Source of the DNA: Mytilus galloprovincialis
Taxonomy: Eukaryota; Mollusca; Bivalvia; Mytilida; Mytilidae
Direction of reading: 5' to 3'
DNA length: 64,000 nucleotides
NCBI RefSeq assembly: GCF_965363235.1
Contig: NC_134848.1
Location: forward strand, 61,466,181-61,530,180
The translations under genes were made by a program, and so were the position numbers. The notes under the pieces were generated by a model, which did no database searches, was not told the DNA's origin, and was given only the letters and a program-made list of their open reading frames with translations. Below, piece by piece: positions 12,701 to 22,147 of the stretch; positions within the stretch are counted from its first letter, which is position 1, and every line of letters starts with the position of its first letter.

Positions 12701-15700
12701 TTTCATAGCAATCCTTGATAGTCTTTAAAAAAAGGAAACGTGTTCCAAGATTGCTGTAAAGATTTATTTCAATTTGATTTAAATAACTGTTTTGCAAATT
12801 TAAGACATGGCGTACAAGAAGCACCTTAATAAGGGTTAATTACCTCAGCAAATATGTGTTTTACAGGTCAAAAGAAAGCTCTAGTTTTCTTAAACTCGTG
12901 TATTACTTATCTAGTGAATTCAAAAGGCCTTGCGATGTTAGTTTTACAGGATGTTGCAATTTTGAATGATAGTTATTTAGAATTTAGTACTCTCTGACGA
13001 GGTGTGATCTTTTAAATGAGTTTGTCCCAAGCAGGAGGTATAACTTTGTACTTTACCACTAATCATGGGAACAATTCTATTCAGTTCCATAAGTATTATC
13101 CCTATTTCATATATAATATATATTAAATATTCCAAATTATAAAAAGAATAGATATATTTCCAATATAAGGTTAAACACTTTCAATGATTCTGTTGGATGT
13201 TTTTACCCCATTTGAAAGATAAATATACAGGATGTTGCAATTTTGAAAGATAGTTATTTAGAATTTAGTACTCTCTGATCAGGTGTGATCGTTTTAATGA
13301 GTTTGTCCAAAGCAGGAGGTATAACTTTATACTTGACCACTAATCATGGGAACAATTCTATTCATTTCCATAATTATTTATCCCTATTTGATACATATAA
13401 GTATATGACTATTGTATTTAAACCTCAGACTTATATATATATAGTTTTTTTTTAATTTAGAAAAATTAAGTTTAAAAAAAAAACACATGGCAAACAAGAG
13501 GCACCTTAATAAGGCTTTATTGCCCTCAGTAAAGGTGTGGTTTGTTGGAAAATATTTTTTTTAAACAAAACTCCTAAATTTTGAAATTAATTTAATTTAT
13601 GATAATTTGATTTAACTATCTCTATTTGATTAACCTGGGAATCATGCACTTCATGTAAGGATGTAAAAAATGTTTTTATATTTATATGTTTATATTATTG
13701 TGGCTGTTGTCATATATATGTAAATATTTTATTGTGGCTGTTGTCATATATATGTAAATATTTTATTGTGGCTGTTGTCATATACAACTGTAAATTGTAG
13801 CACTCAGAAACGTGTCCTTCCCCCCAAACGTGTCCGATTCCCCCAAACATGTCTAGTTGAAAACTGCGCCAAAGCGTGTCATTTGTATAAACGCCCAAAA
13901 CGTGTCCATTTCTCAACTAACCCCCAAACGTGTCCAATCCCCAAAACGTGTCCATATCAAGCGTTATTTGATTATTGCTATTTCATTAACGTATACTAAT
14001 TTTACCATTTCATTAAAAATATACATAGGCACGTTAGTACTTTTTCAAAACGGAAGAATAAAACTGGCTTTAAGTGGGGGCGTCATTTCGGCTATTTCGT
14101 TTGTAAATTGTAAGCAAACATGTTGAGTTAAACAGTACAGTTAACGGGTCAAAGTGTCCCTTTCTCTGCGCGTTAAAACTTTAATGTTCTCTCTAATTAT
14201 GCATGAAATACTGACAACTGGACAATTCGCAATCAACAGTCTAAAGTTAATTTATTCAGTAGAACTGAAAAAAAACATTAAAACTTGTATGTTTTCTCTA
14301 ATTTGCATGAAATACTTGCAACTGGACAATATGCAACCAGCAGTCTAGAGTTTATCTTAACAAAAGAACAGTAAAAACATTAAAACATGCGTGTTAAAAT
14401 GTAAAAAAAAAAGGTAGCCTATGTTCTCTCTGAATAGAACTGCAAAAACATTAAAACTTGTATGTTCTCTCTAAATATGCATGACATACTTGCAACTGGA
14501 CAATACGCGATCATCAGTTTAAAGTTTAGTTTAAAGTTAATGTGTACACTACAACTGTAAAAACATTAAAACTTGCAAAATTATTGTGCGCTCTAAATAT
14601 GCATGAAGTACTTGCAACTGGACAATACGTAATAAACATTCTAAAGTTTATTTATACACTACAAAATAAATTTGCATTTAAAACCGGCGTTGATCACATA
14701 ACAGTAGTCTATAAAACGTATGCATGAAATATTTGGCACTGGACGTTATGTTTCTTATCGTGTGTCTTTAGTGATGGTGGAAACCTAAAATTTATTAAAA
14801 ACCAGGATAACAAGTTTATAATTTGATGGGTTTTTGAAATACACACAAACTATTGACAAAAGTTTAAAAAAAATACTGTTAAAACCCCGCCATGCAATAT
14901 TTGGATAAATATAAAAGGCATCATCGGAGTTTATAAGTACAAAATAATTATCAAAGTTAACGATTAATTCAACTCCAGAACTATGTGTATGTTCGCTCTA
15001 AACGAATATGAAATACTTGCAACTGGACAATAAACAACTGCAGTCAAAGCTACTTAATAATAACAGATTAATTTTGCAATTATTATAATCATTAAAAACC
15101 TACATCGAACTAACTAAATCTGATAAATGACATCTTCATCACGTGTGTCTCCCATCATAGAATTGCCGTAAACGTTATCAGCGATTTTATTTAAGAGATA
15201 CATGTAAAAGCGCTAAAAGACGTGTAACGTTTTGGCGTTAAATATTGGACACGATTTGGCGAATAACAATTATCGGACACGTTTGGGGGTTATGAAATCG
15301 GACACGTTTGGGAAATATTGTACATTTCGGACACGTTTAGGGAGAAAAGACACGTTTGGGAGAATCGGACACGTTTGGGGGGAAGGACACGTTTGGGAGT
15401 GTTACATATATGCATGTCAGTTAAAAAGAAATTTATCTTAACAGTTTAAATGTAAAAAAGTAGAGTTTATTTGGTCAAGTGTGGTTCAGACTGGTCAAGT
15501 ATTGTTTAGACTTTTGTTCGAGTATGGTTTAATCTGACAACGATAGGTCGAGTACATGTCGAGAACGGGTTAAGACTGTTTCAAACTGGTCGAGTAATAG
15601 TTCAGACTATTTCCAATGCCAAAAATAAGGGTCAAATACAAATCAGTACAGTCGAGTATGGATAAGACTTTGGCAGAGTAATGTCGAGTAAAACACAGAC

Positions 15701-15958
15701 CAATTCAGTCTGGTCGAGTAAAAACCAGGACAGTCGAGTACAGATATAGGCGATTTCAGACTTTTACTGGTTTGTAGTGAAATCTGTACATATAATACTA
15801 TTAAATAAAAGTTTCTCAGTATAATGAAAAAAATATGAAACAAGACTTCTAAAATTATTTGAACTTTATAAAATATAATAATTGATATACATACGACTAT
15901 TCCAAGTTCCAGAAACTGATACAACCAGATATACGGCTAAGATGATAGAAATCTTCAT
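9084..15958 (-). CDS. Gene 1: expanded Gly/Asn-rich secreted repeat protein (2 exons)
   Basis: Predicted join of exon 1 (15,958-15,895) and exon 2 (9,985-9,084), giving 321 residues. Exon 1 encodes [17 protein letters not shown], a signal peptide, then TWNS, and ends at a GTATGT donor in phase 1. The family acceptor (CAAG-GA in genes 3-5) is mutated to CATGAA. A nearby CACAG-GA at 9,988-9,986 restores a phase-1 acceptor in frame, which I chose. Exon 2 is almost pure repeat: first short GGN/DTLNGGN units, then about ten 20-residue units of the form [17 protein letters not shown] with a basic RGGRGG/RGGHGG stretch. It stops at TGA 9,086-9,084; without that TGA the frame would run on to the family stop at 9,023-9,021. 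The intron carries a 4-kb CACTA-like insertion (11,810-15,779), and the TATA box of genes 3-5 is not preserved. Likely an extracellular matrix protein; splicing and expression are inferred. Confidence 0.6.
9986..11809 (-). other. Gene 1 intron, distal part
   Basis: Non-coding intron sequence between exon 2 and the CACTA-like insertion. The part from about 10,325 to 11,809 aligns, with divergence, to 53,500-54,150 upstream of the orphan exon 1 at 54.3 kb. Near 10,440-10,560 there is a small GC-richer tract (CTGCCCTGTAAGGGCA, a short hairpin). No ORF worth annotating. Confidence 0.45.
11990..12245 (+). repeat. Left subterminal motif array
   Basis: About ten degenerate copies of a 20-22 bp motif, best seen from 12,095 to 12,235 as GAACCATAATCGACCTAGTC and variants. 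The reverse-complement motif (GTCGAGTA...GGTT...GACT) forms the array at 15,455-15,745. The minus ORF of 70 residues (RSIMVQTRS repeats) is created by this array and is not a gene. Confidence 0.75.
12935..13400. repeat. Direct duplication inside the CACTA-like element
   Basis: Segments at about 12,944-13,110 and 13,227-13,390 are near-identical direct copies starting ACAGGATGTTGCAATTTTGA and containing AGCAGGAGGTATAACTTT. A second matching pair (GCACCTTAATAAGG) lies at 12,820 and 13,502. Non-coding. Confidence 0.8.
13697..13790. repeat. 34-bp tandem repeat, about 2.8 copies
   Basis: Units starting ATTGTGGCTGTTGTCATATA at 13,697, 13,731 and 13,765, the first two essentially identical and the third diverging at its end. 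Immediately abuts the nested foldback-type element. Confidence 0.9.
13801..15401. mobile_element. Nested foldback-type element with inverted ACGTGTCC arrays
   Basis: The left end begins CACTCAGAAACGTGTCCTTC and continues with six or more spaced copies of AAACGTGTCC to about 13,960. The right end (15,240-15,401) has the reverse complement GGACACGTTT repeated seven or more times and ends GGGAGTG. About 55-60 bp at the extreme ends are a good inverted match, including spacing (CCTTCCCCCCAAACGTGTCC in both). The interior contains tandem repeats of about 120-130 bp. No transposase ORF. It sits inside the CACTA-like element and its own CACTC terminus suggests the same broad class, but a target duplication was not resolved. 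Confidence 0.6.
14150..15060. repeat. Degenerate tandem repeat, period about 100-190 bp
   Basis: Five related units recur at about 14,165, 14,275, 14,445, 14,565 and 14,985. Each has AAAACATTAAAACTTG, TATGTTCTCTCTAA, TATGCATGAAATAC and TTGCAACTGGACAATA in order; spacing varies through indels. The small ORFs at 14,154 and 14,542 are read out of this array and are not genes. Confidence 0.7.
15455..15745 (+). repeat. Right subterminal motif array
   Basis: Degenerate GGTCGAGTA / GTCAAGT / CAGACTGG motifs, inverse of the array at 11,990-12,245. Together the arrays mark the two ends of the CACTA-like element. Confidence 0.65.
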
Positions 15959-16470
15959 TTTCCTCCGTGATAGAGGGGTACAGATGTGTAAAAGTATTGA
16001 TGAAGACATACAAATACGGATATAAGTAAGACAACAGGATGTGTTTTAATTCATATGAATAGTATATGTCAGTCATGGGGAGGTTTCTAATACTTTCGCA
16101 TAATGATTGTTGTGTACGTTGCACAATAAAAAGAAGTGATCGCCAAATGGGTACAATATTTTATTATTTTCTGTAAAGTATAAGTAAAAAGTAGAATAAA
16201 CAGTTTAAGAAGTGCATAGTGGTCAAAGGTTCGGGGTGTCTCCTAGCTTTAATATGATTGAAAACCTATACAGAAAACAATCTGACCATAGACCAGGCTT
16301 GAAATTTTAAACGTCAGGCGCGCCTTTAATAAAAATCTCCAGTTACTTTTTTCCAATTTTTTCTCACAACCATATAAGACAAGATGTCATAATAAAATAA
16401 GGCACTATCTCCAGAAAAGCGAGTGGATGTCCACATGATCGCCAATAAATACCCATTGCAAGTTTTAATA
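15780..16470. repeat. Gene 1 promoter side, duplicated at 54.16-54.83 kb
   Basis: Apart from exon 1 (15,895-15,958) this is non-coding. It aligns closely to 54,160-54,830 around the orphan exon 1. The position of the TATA box in genes 3-5 reads ACTTTTACAC on the minus strand here, so the box is not preserved. The minus ORFs at 15,643-16,124 are exon 1 read in the wrong frame plus its flanks. Confidence 0.55.
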
Positions 16471-16477
16471 AAAATAA

Positions 16478-16805
16478 AATTGAGAATGGAAATGGGGAAT
16501 GTGTCAAAGAGACAACAACCCGACCAAATAAAAAACAACAACAGTAGAGGGTCACCAACAGGTCTTCAATGTAGCGAGAAATTCCCGCACCCGGAGGCGT
16601 CCTTCAGCTGGCCCCTAAACAAATATATACTAGTCCAGTGATAATGAACGCCATACTTATTTCCAAATTGTACACAAGAAACTAAAATTAAAATAATACA
16701 AGACTAACAAAGGCCAGAGGCTCCTGACTTGGGACAGGCGCAAAAATGCGGCGGGGTTAAACATGTTTGTGAGATCTCAACCCTCCCCCTATACCTCTAA
16801 CCAAT
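16478..16805 (+). repeat. Interspersed bivalve repeat R2
   Basis: Landmarks in order: GAGAATGGAAATGGGGAATG, GTGTCAAAGAGACAACAACC, GGTCTTCAATGTAGCGAGAA, CACCCGGAGGCGTCC, CTCCTGACTTGGGACAGGCG and CCTCCCCCTATACCTCTAAC. I recognise it as a common mussel interspersed repeat. It shares the distal CTCCTGACTTGGGACAGG block with R1, so the two families are related. The 72-residue plus ORF inside is not a gene. Confidence 0.65.
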
Positions 16806-17149
16806 GTATTTCTTTTGTTAAGTTCCAACGCAATCAATAAGTATTAGGAAATTAGTAATTGGTTCTGGTGGTACTGTCTGGTTAGACTTACAACCAACCT
16901 GACATATATGGCATGATTTTCAGTAACTCACATGTTCCCCATAAGCCGATACCGAAACCGAAACCAAGAATAGTAATAAGGTAAATTTTAAATGTTAGTA
17001 ATGTTTAATTAACTAAACCCTTTTTATTGTTGGAAATTTAAAACACTAGATGGAGTATTAATTCAATTTAACATTTTAAAAGAATCTATCAAAAAGCCAT
17101 ATTTGAATTCAACGAGTATTAAATACACTGAAGTAATCGATCGTATTTG

Positions 17150-17735
17150 GTTGGGATCCTGATAACATGTTTAACTCCGCCACATTATGTATGTAAGTGT
17201 CTGTCTCAAGTCAGGAGCCTGTTATTGAGTAGTTGACGTTTGTTTATGTGTTACATATTTGTTTTCGTTCATTTTTTTTTCATATAAATAAGTCCGTTAG
17301 TTTTCTCGTTTGAATTATTTAGCATTTTCATTTTGGGGCCTTTTATAGCTGACTATGCGGTATGTGCTTTGCTCATTATCGCACCGCGGGTAAATTATCA
17401 CGTTGTGATTGGTTTAACGCCGTCACGTGGTGACCCCTATGAGACCGTAGGGGTTAGTAAATTTCAACGGGGGTTCATGACGCGTTAATGGTGACGTCAT
17501 CTATTAATATTGTTGTGTTTCATTGTTTATTTTTCAACAAAACGCAGCAGAGTCTAGCATGCATGCCTCACCTCCTATGGATTTTACCAACCCTCTATGG
17601 ATCCATAGGGTAACAGTAGCGAATCATATAACTTACATTATTGACGGACGGTGACCTATAATTGTTAATTTCTGTGTTATTTTGGTCTCTTGTGTAGAGA
17701 CCACATCTTCTTTTTTATATAGTTCTGCAATATGT
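17150..17735 (-). repeat. R1 repeat copy (minus), split by an insertion
   Basis: R1 landmarks read on the minus strand: AAGAAGATGTGGTCTC near 17,710 and TATAGCTGACTATGCGG near 17,345, with the distal CTCAAGTCAGGAGCCTG at about 17,204-17,220. The copy is interrupted by a 256-bp insertion at 17,380-17,635. Confidence 0.65.
17380..17635. mobile_element. 256-bp insertion with 6-bp target duplication
   Basis: Splits an R1 copy. CATTAT occurs on both sides (17,374-17,379 and 17,636-17,641), and removal of one copy plus the insert restores the expected R1 continuity (GCTCATT then ...GACGG-CGGTGACCTATA). The insert is GC-richer than its surroundings and has CCCCTATGAGACCGTAGGGG and CTATGGATCCATAG hairpins but no matching termini. 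Class unknown. Confidence 0.6.
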
Positions 17736-18729
17736 GCAATATCGTTCCGAAAATATATATAAAGGGGTTTTTAACCTTTGTTTGACAAATGGACCAAAGG
17801 CAAACTTTTATTAAAATTTTATTATAATTGTGTGGCTACTGTTAATCTGTTTTCAGAAGAAGAGGATAAAAAAGCTTGTATGCTTTCATCGAAATTACTT
17901 TCAACAGTTTGTAACACATTTTTATGTTTTATCTCTCCATCTCCTTTTTATTTCTTTTTCTGGAACACATTTGATTGCCCCTCCTGTAGTGCTTGGTTCT
18001 TCAATACTCATCCTCAACTTTCAAGCAAATTATTTCATAGTTTAAATTGTTATCAAAAAAATAAAAACTGACTTTAACACATTTATGATGGACATACTAT
18101 TTACAGTAGCAACTAGTAGCCGTTTATATTTTAAAAAAAAAATCTTATTATTTGTTCTTGGAGTAAGCAAAACTTCAAAGTTTCATAAAGCATGATATTT
18201 TGGGCAGTTCTTCGTCATGCTTTCAGATTATTGATAGCATATCCGTCAGCTGAAACATAGGAATCTATGAAGGGTAATTGGCCAAGAATTGGAAGAGGAT
18301 GAACGCAAATTGTTGATGAAAAGATTCGTGCAGAAAAGTTTGTGTACAGCATTCCATAAGACGAATAAACATTTATTAAATAGTAGATTCTCGTTATAGA
18401 CATAGCCGTGCTGTTATTGCACATATTGTAGAACTATGTGCAGCTATTTCACTACGACGAAACCTGCTTAATGTACATCATAAATAAATTGTAAATTACT
18501 TCCATTGGTGTATTTAAATAATGGTTGAATTTAACTTTGGTATTTGACAGATTCATGTGGATTGAGGAATTGACGTAATACTCTGTCTTTTAAATTCAAA
18601 TTTAAAACAATATAATGGAGTAAAAAGGTTGAACTAATAAACATAATAAACATTAACCATTTACTTCTATTTTTGGTTTCTGTATCGGTTTCGGTTTCGG
18701 TTTCGGTATCGGCTTACGGTGAACATGTT

Positions 18730-19740
18730 TATTGTTTGACATTACCTTTAAGTCTGTGCCACAAGAAATGTTGCAAGATTTAAAGGCAATTCTTCTTTCT
18801 ACCTAAACGTCCGACCAAAGGGATGTCATTGACAAGACCAATAATTTCCTGCCTATAAACTTATGACACCACCACATGGTATACCACTCTCCATTGCTTT
18901 TCTCGGATAGCATCAAGGGGGCCCTATTTCATCATTATAATGCAGGCTCGACGGGTATAACGTTCGACCACTTCTTATTATCAATAAACCATATTTTTTT
19001 CTAATATTATAAGAGCCTCGTCAGCGTGATCTAATGGTAATATACATTTAACAAAAATATAAAACAAAATGGTTTACTGAAATTGATCTGAAATAACTGA
19101 TTTCTTTTCTAATTGTGCTAGGTGGTTTTATTTCTGTCGACAAGAATGTTTCAGAAAGGTTCTTCTTTACAGTCCAGTACGTTCAAATACTAAATCCCTG
19201 AGGTGTGCTATAGTTGATTTAGTCTCTGATGTTTGATTTTATTTATTATCATTAATTGTTTTTGGCTTTTAACTAGCTTTCAGTAACTACGAGTACTCTA
19301 CAATCGTACTTTCAGGGTAATTAAACCTGTTGATACACTTTGTAATGCTTTTGTTGTTATTTAATGTTTAATTAGCTAGTGTTGTATCTTGCTTTCTATT
19401 TTTAATCAATATCAGCTTTGATAAGTTTTTGGTAGGACTATAAATTTTCACTTCTGTTCTTGTACTAAGGACAAACAATATTTACATTTTCCATCTATAC
19501 TGTATACTTACAACACAATTATTTTCATTTACCTGTGTACATTATTCTATTTGGCAGCATTTTGTTCAAGGGCATAGTTGTCTTTTGGAAATGAACATTT
19601 CATCCCGTATTTTATTGATTTTGTATTTTCATTGTGTCATATATCAAATGTATTTGTTCAATGTACGTTCACTTAATATGTTAATATTTCACTTGATTGA
19701 GTTAAGCCATTTCAACTGCTATTTTATAGAGAGTCTTTCT
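18730..19740. repeat. Segmental duplicate of 54.95-55.6 kb
   Basis: Aligned over most of its length with 54,960-55,600 (GTTGCAAGATTTAAAGGCAA, AAGGGATGTCATTG, GGTATACCACTCTCCATT in both). The copy here has lost or replaced the middle part around 18,980-19,110. It has no open frame, which argues that the 153-residue ORF in the other copy (55,061-55,522) is not a gene. Confidence 0.6.
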
Positions 19741-20120
19741 ATATAATGATGTAAAACTTTTGTTCTAGGTTAGGGTGTAGGTGAAGGTTGGTACATACTA
19801 AAGCGTTTAAATATGCTGCATTTGTTTGCATCTGTCCTAGTCAGGAATCTGATGTTCAGTAGTTATCGTTTGTTGATGAGGTTTATAAGTGTTTCTCATT
19901 TCTCTATTTCTAAATAGATTAGACCATTGGTTTTCCCGTTTGAATAGTTTTACATTAGTCATTTGTGGGGCTCATTTTATTCTGTTGTGAGGTGTGAGCC
20001 AAGGCTCTCTGTTGAAAACAGTACTTTTACCTATAATGGTTACCTTTTACAAATTGTGACTTGAATGGACAGTTGTCTCTTTGCCGTCATACCACATCTT
20101 CTTATAATTATATAGTCATA
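19740..20120 (-). repeat. R1 repeat copy (minus)
   Basis: Minus-strand R1: AAGAAGATGTGGTATGACGG at the 5' end (about 20,100), the AGAGACAACTGTCCATTC block, then CAGATTCCTGACTAGGACAG and an extended tail reaching CCAACCTTCACCTACACCC. This longer tail is shared by the copies at 21.4, 23.2, 34.6, 40.0 and 43.9 kb. Confidence 0.65.
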
Positions 20121-20146
20121 CTTCTCTTTTGTAAATCCTCATTGAG

Positions 20147-20490
20147 TTATGTTTTTGCCATCGTCCTATTAACAACTCGAGCTGAATACAGTTTAGTATA
20201 ATTTTCGGATGATTTTACGTCCGCCACCGGTTTACTACTTACAATTGGTCCAGCAGCCACTTTGTTCCTAGCTAGTTCATTTTCTAGTAATAATAGAACA
20301 CCCTCAACAGCCAGTTTCAGACGAACATCCACAACACCAGTTCCAGTAATTACATCTGACTTCAAACAAATACGATACAGCACAACTCCACGCCCTGTAA
20401 CACAATTGAGGCACCAACGGAAGTCTCATAGGACAAAGGCAATACACCTTCTAACAACAAATTCTGAGAGGCCCCGTTGTCCTGTAAAAT
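20147..20490 (-). pseudogene. Ty3/Gypsy retroelement protease-region fragment
   Basis: On the minus strand from 20,490 the frame reads ILQDNGASQNLLLEGVLPLS, which resembles the retropepsin active-site region of mollusc Ty3/Gypsy polyproteins, where DTGASQS is expected. The catalytic D is kept but DTG has become DNG. After about 30 codons the frame hits a stop. A second frame (20,383-20,147) continues the same domain with LKSDVITGTGVVDVRLKLAV and ends past VAAGPIVSSKP. So a short deletion or frameshift separates the halves. No RT or LTR is seen nearby; it is an isolated relic. Family assignment is from memory of these polyproteins. Confidence 0.6.
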
Positions 20491-20499
20491 CCTAAGGGA

Positions 20500-21420
20500 C
20501 TAAAGAGTAAGAGTAGTATTATCAATATTAGAAACAGACATAAAAGTTTATAATCAAACATGTTATCACAAAAACTGGACTTAAAAAACCTTACCTGCAG
20601 GACATTCAAACTAATTGTAACAAGGGGTGTTGTACAAGCACTGGACAGGGTGTTTTGTCCACAAGATTTATAAATACCAAACAGAAAGTTATAAACAGAC
20701 ATATGATCATAGATGTTTTGTTGTTAGGTTTCCGTCTCATTGACGTATATACCACATCCTTTGTATATACTTCGACAGAAAATTAATCTTTACCAATCAA
20801 CGTGTAATTTCTGTCAGTTTTTATTGATTACTTGTAAGTTTCTGGCAGATATTTCATAGTTTCTGTGAAATGTTTGGTAAACTTGCTTACATTACGGAAT
20901 GATTAATAGTTTTATGTAGTGTATTTATATGTATATAAATATATTTATATTGTTGAAGACGATATATTTACCTTAAAATGTTTTTTTTTTGTTATTGGTG
21001 TTGTCAAGTGTCTGTCTTAACAGGTTTCAGCGAAAAACTATATATCGACAGGAAGTATATATTCATATTGGCACTATGTGCCCCTTTAATAGTAGATGTA
21101 TTTCTGTATTGCTATGAATATCAGTTTATGACCAAACAAATTTGGCTGTACCTACAGAAAACTTATTAAAACGGTATTTCACATCATCAATTTTACGGTT
21201 TTCATTATGTGATCCGTGTAAACTCATTGTATCCTTGGACAAAATTATTAGTAAAGGTTATGGTTGACTTTCTGAAATTACCTAACATCACACAGCGGTA
21301 TATACTGTTATTTATAGACCCCTTTTTTTATTGATTTTGTACTAACATTGTGTCATAGATCAAATGTATTCGTTCAGTGTATGTTCACTTGTGTTAATAT
21401 GTCTTTTGATTGAATTGAGT
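20500..21420. repeat. Gene-3'-side spacer copy
   Basis: Diverged copy of spacer found downstream of genes 3, 4 and 5, for example GCCGTCTCAT...CCACATC at 36,060, 45,365 and 56,878 matching 20,733-20,758, and the TATAAATATATTTATATTGTTGAAGACG block at about 20,935 against 36,300 and 57,130. No conserved ORF. Confidence 0.5.
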
Positions 21421-21820
21421 CACTTCAATTTATATTTCGTAGTGTGTCTTTCTATGTTGTGATGTTACACTATTGTTTTGGCTGAGGGTGAAGGTTTGTA
21501 CCTATTTAAACCTTGAAACCCGCTGCATGTTTTTGCACCTGTCATAAGTCAGGAACCTGATGTTCAGTACATTGCAGTTTTGCTGATGTGGTTCATAAGA
21601 GCTTCTCGTTTTTCATACATGTTAGACCGTTGGTTTTCCTGTTTGTATGGTTTTACATTAGTCATTTTAGGGGCCATTTATAACTTGATATAGGGTGCGA
21701 GACAAGGCTGTGTGTTGAAGACCGTACTTTGACTTATAGTGTTTTTTTTTTAAATTGTGACTTGGATGGAGAGTTGTTTTAATGGCACTCAGACCACATC
21801 TTCTTATATCTATATAAAGC
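21420..21820 (-). repeat. R1 repeat copy (minus)
   Basis: Minus-strand R1 with AAGAAGATGTGGTCTGAGTG at the 5' end near 21,805 and the long tail (CATAACATTG... replaced by ATCACAACATAGAAAGAC near 21,450). Diverged but continuous. Confidence 0.6.
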
Positions 21821-21956
21821 ATTAAACAATAAAAACAACTGTGAAAAAAAGTTTAATCTACGTTTTGTGACAGGAACAATAAATAAATCTCAAGGGAAAT
21901 AAGAACATTTTTTTCACATGTTTATGTAAATAGTACGGAAATCGGTAAGTTATATT

Positions 21957-22147
21957 TTAGCGTTTTCCGCCATGTCCGTCATTCCCGCCATAATAGCGAC
22001 CACCGTTTCCTCCATTTCTACTTTTCCATGCACCACCATTTCCTCCACTCTCTCCATACAGACCGCTCCCTCAATTGCCACCATTCCAAGTACCACCGTT
22101 CCCATCATTTTCAGGTCTGGTGTTTCAAGCAGGTTGAGGTTTAGGTC
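21957..22147 (-). pseudogene. Gene 2: Gly/Asn-rich exon 2 pseudogene
   Basis: Same exon 2 architecture as genes 3-5: acceptor TTTTCAAG just before 22,147, proline/lysine-rich opening, then GGTWNGGN and GGNGG repeats, ending GHGGKR-stop at 21,959-21,957. The phase is right, but two in-frame TGA codons interrupt it (one in the opening, one after WNGGN). No exon 1 exists upstream, because the intron and exon 1 are deleted at about 22,320. It is therefore dead as a gene of this family. The 71-residue minus ORF starting at 22,165 is in a different frame. Confidence 0.8.

Larger units (their letters stand above)
11810..15779. mobile_element. CACTA-like non-autonomous element in gene 1 intron
   Basis: The ends are CACTACAACCAAGTAATAGT... 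at 11,810 and its inverse ...TTTGTAGTG ending at 15,779. The inverted match runs about 46 bp (shared AGTCTGAAAT, GCCTATA, GTACTCGA) with some mismatches. Just inside each end lie arrays of a degenerate motif of about 20-22 bp (TCGACCTAGTCTGAACCATA type) in opposite orientation, as expected of CACTA/En-Spm subterminal repeats. Flanks join to match the uninterrupted intron at about 54,130-54,180. CACTA elements make 3-bp target duplications; here the abutting triplets are CAA and AAA, so it is degenerate or imperfect. No transposase ORF is found. The superfamily call is inference from termini and architecture. Confidence 0.65.
16926..18729. mobile_element. 1.8-kb TIR element flanked by TA
   Basis: Inverted ends share ACATGTTCMCC and TAAGCCGATACCGAAACCGA (left about 16,930-16,966, right about 18,685-18,729). 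A TA dinucleotide abuts each end (16,924-16,925 and 18,730-18,731). Joining the flanks gives sequence alignable with the uninterrupted segment at about 54,925-54,965, which has a single TA at the join. TA duplication suggests a Tc1/mariner-type mobilisation, but no transposase is present and the left end has a few extra bases. Two repeats (R1 and a 256-bp insert) are nested inside. Confidence 0.55.
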
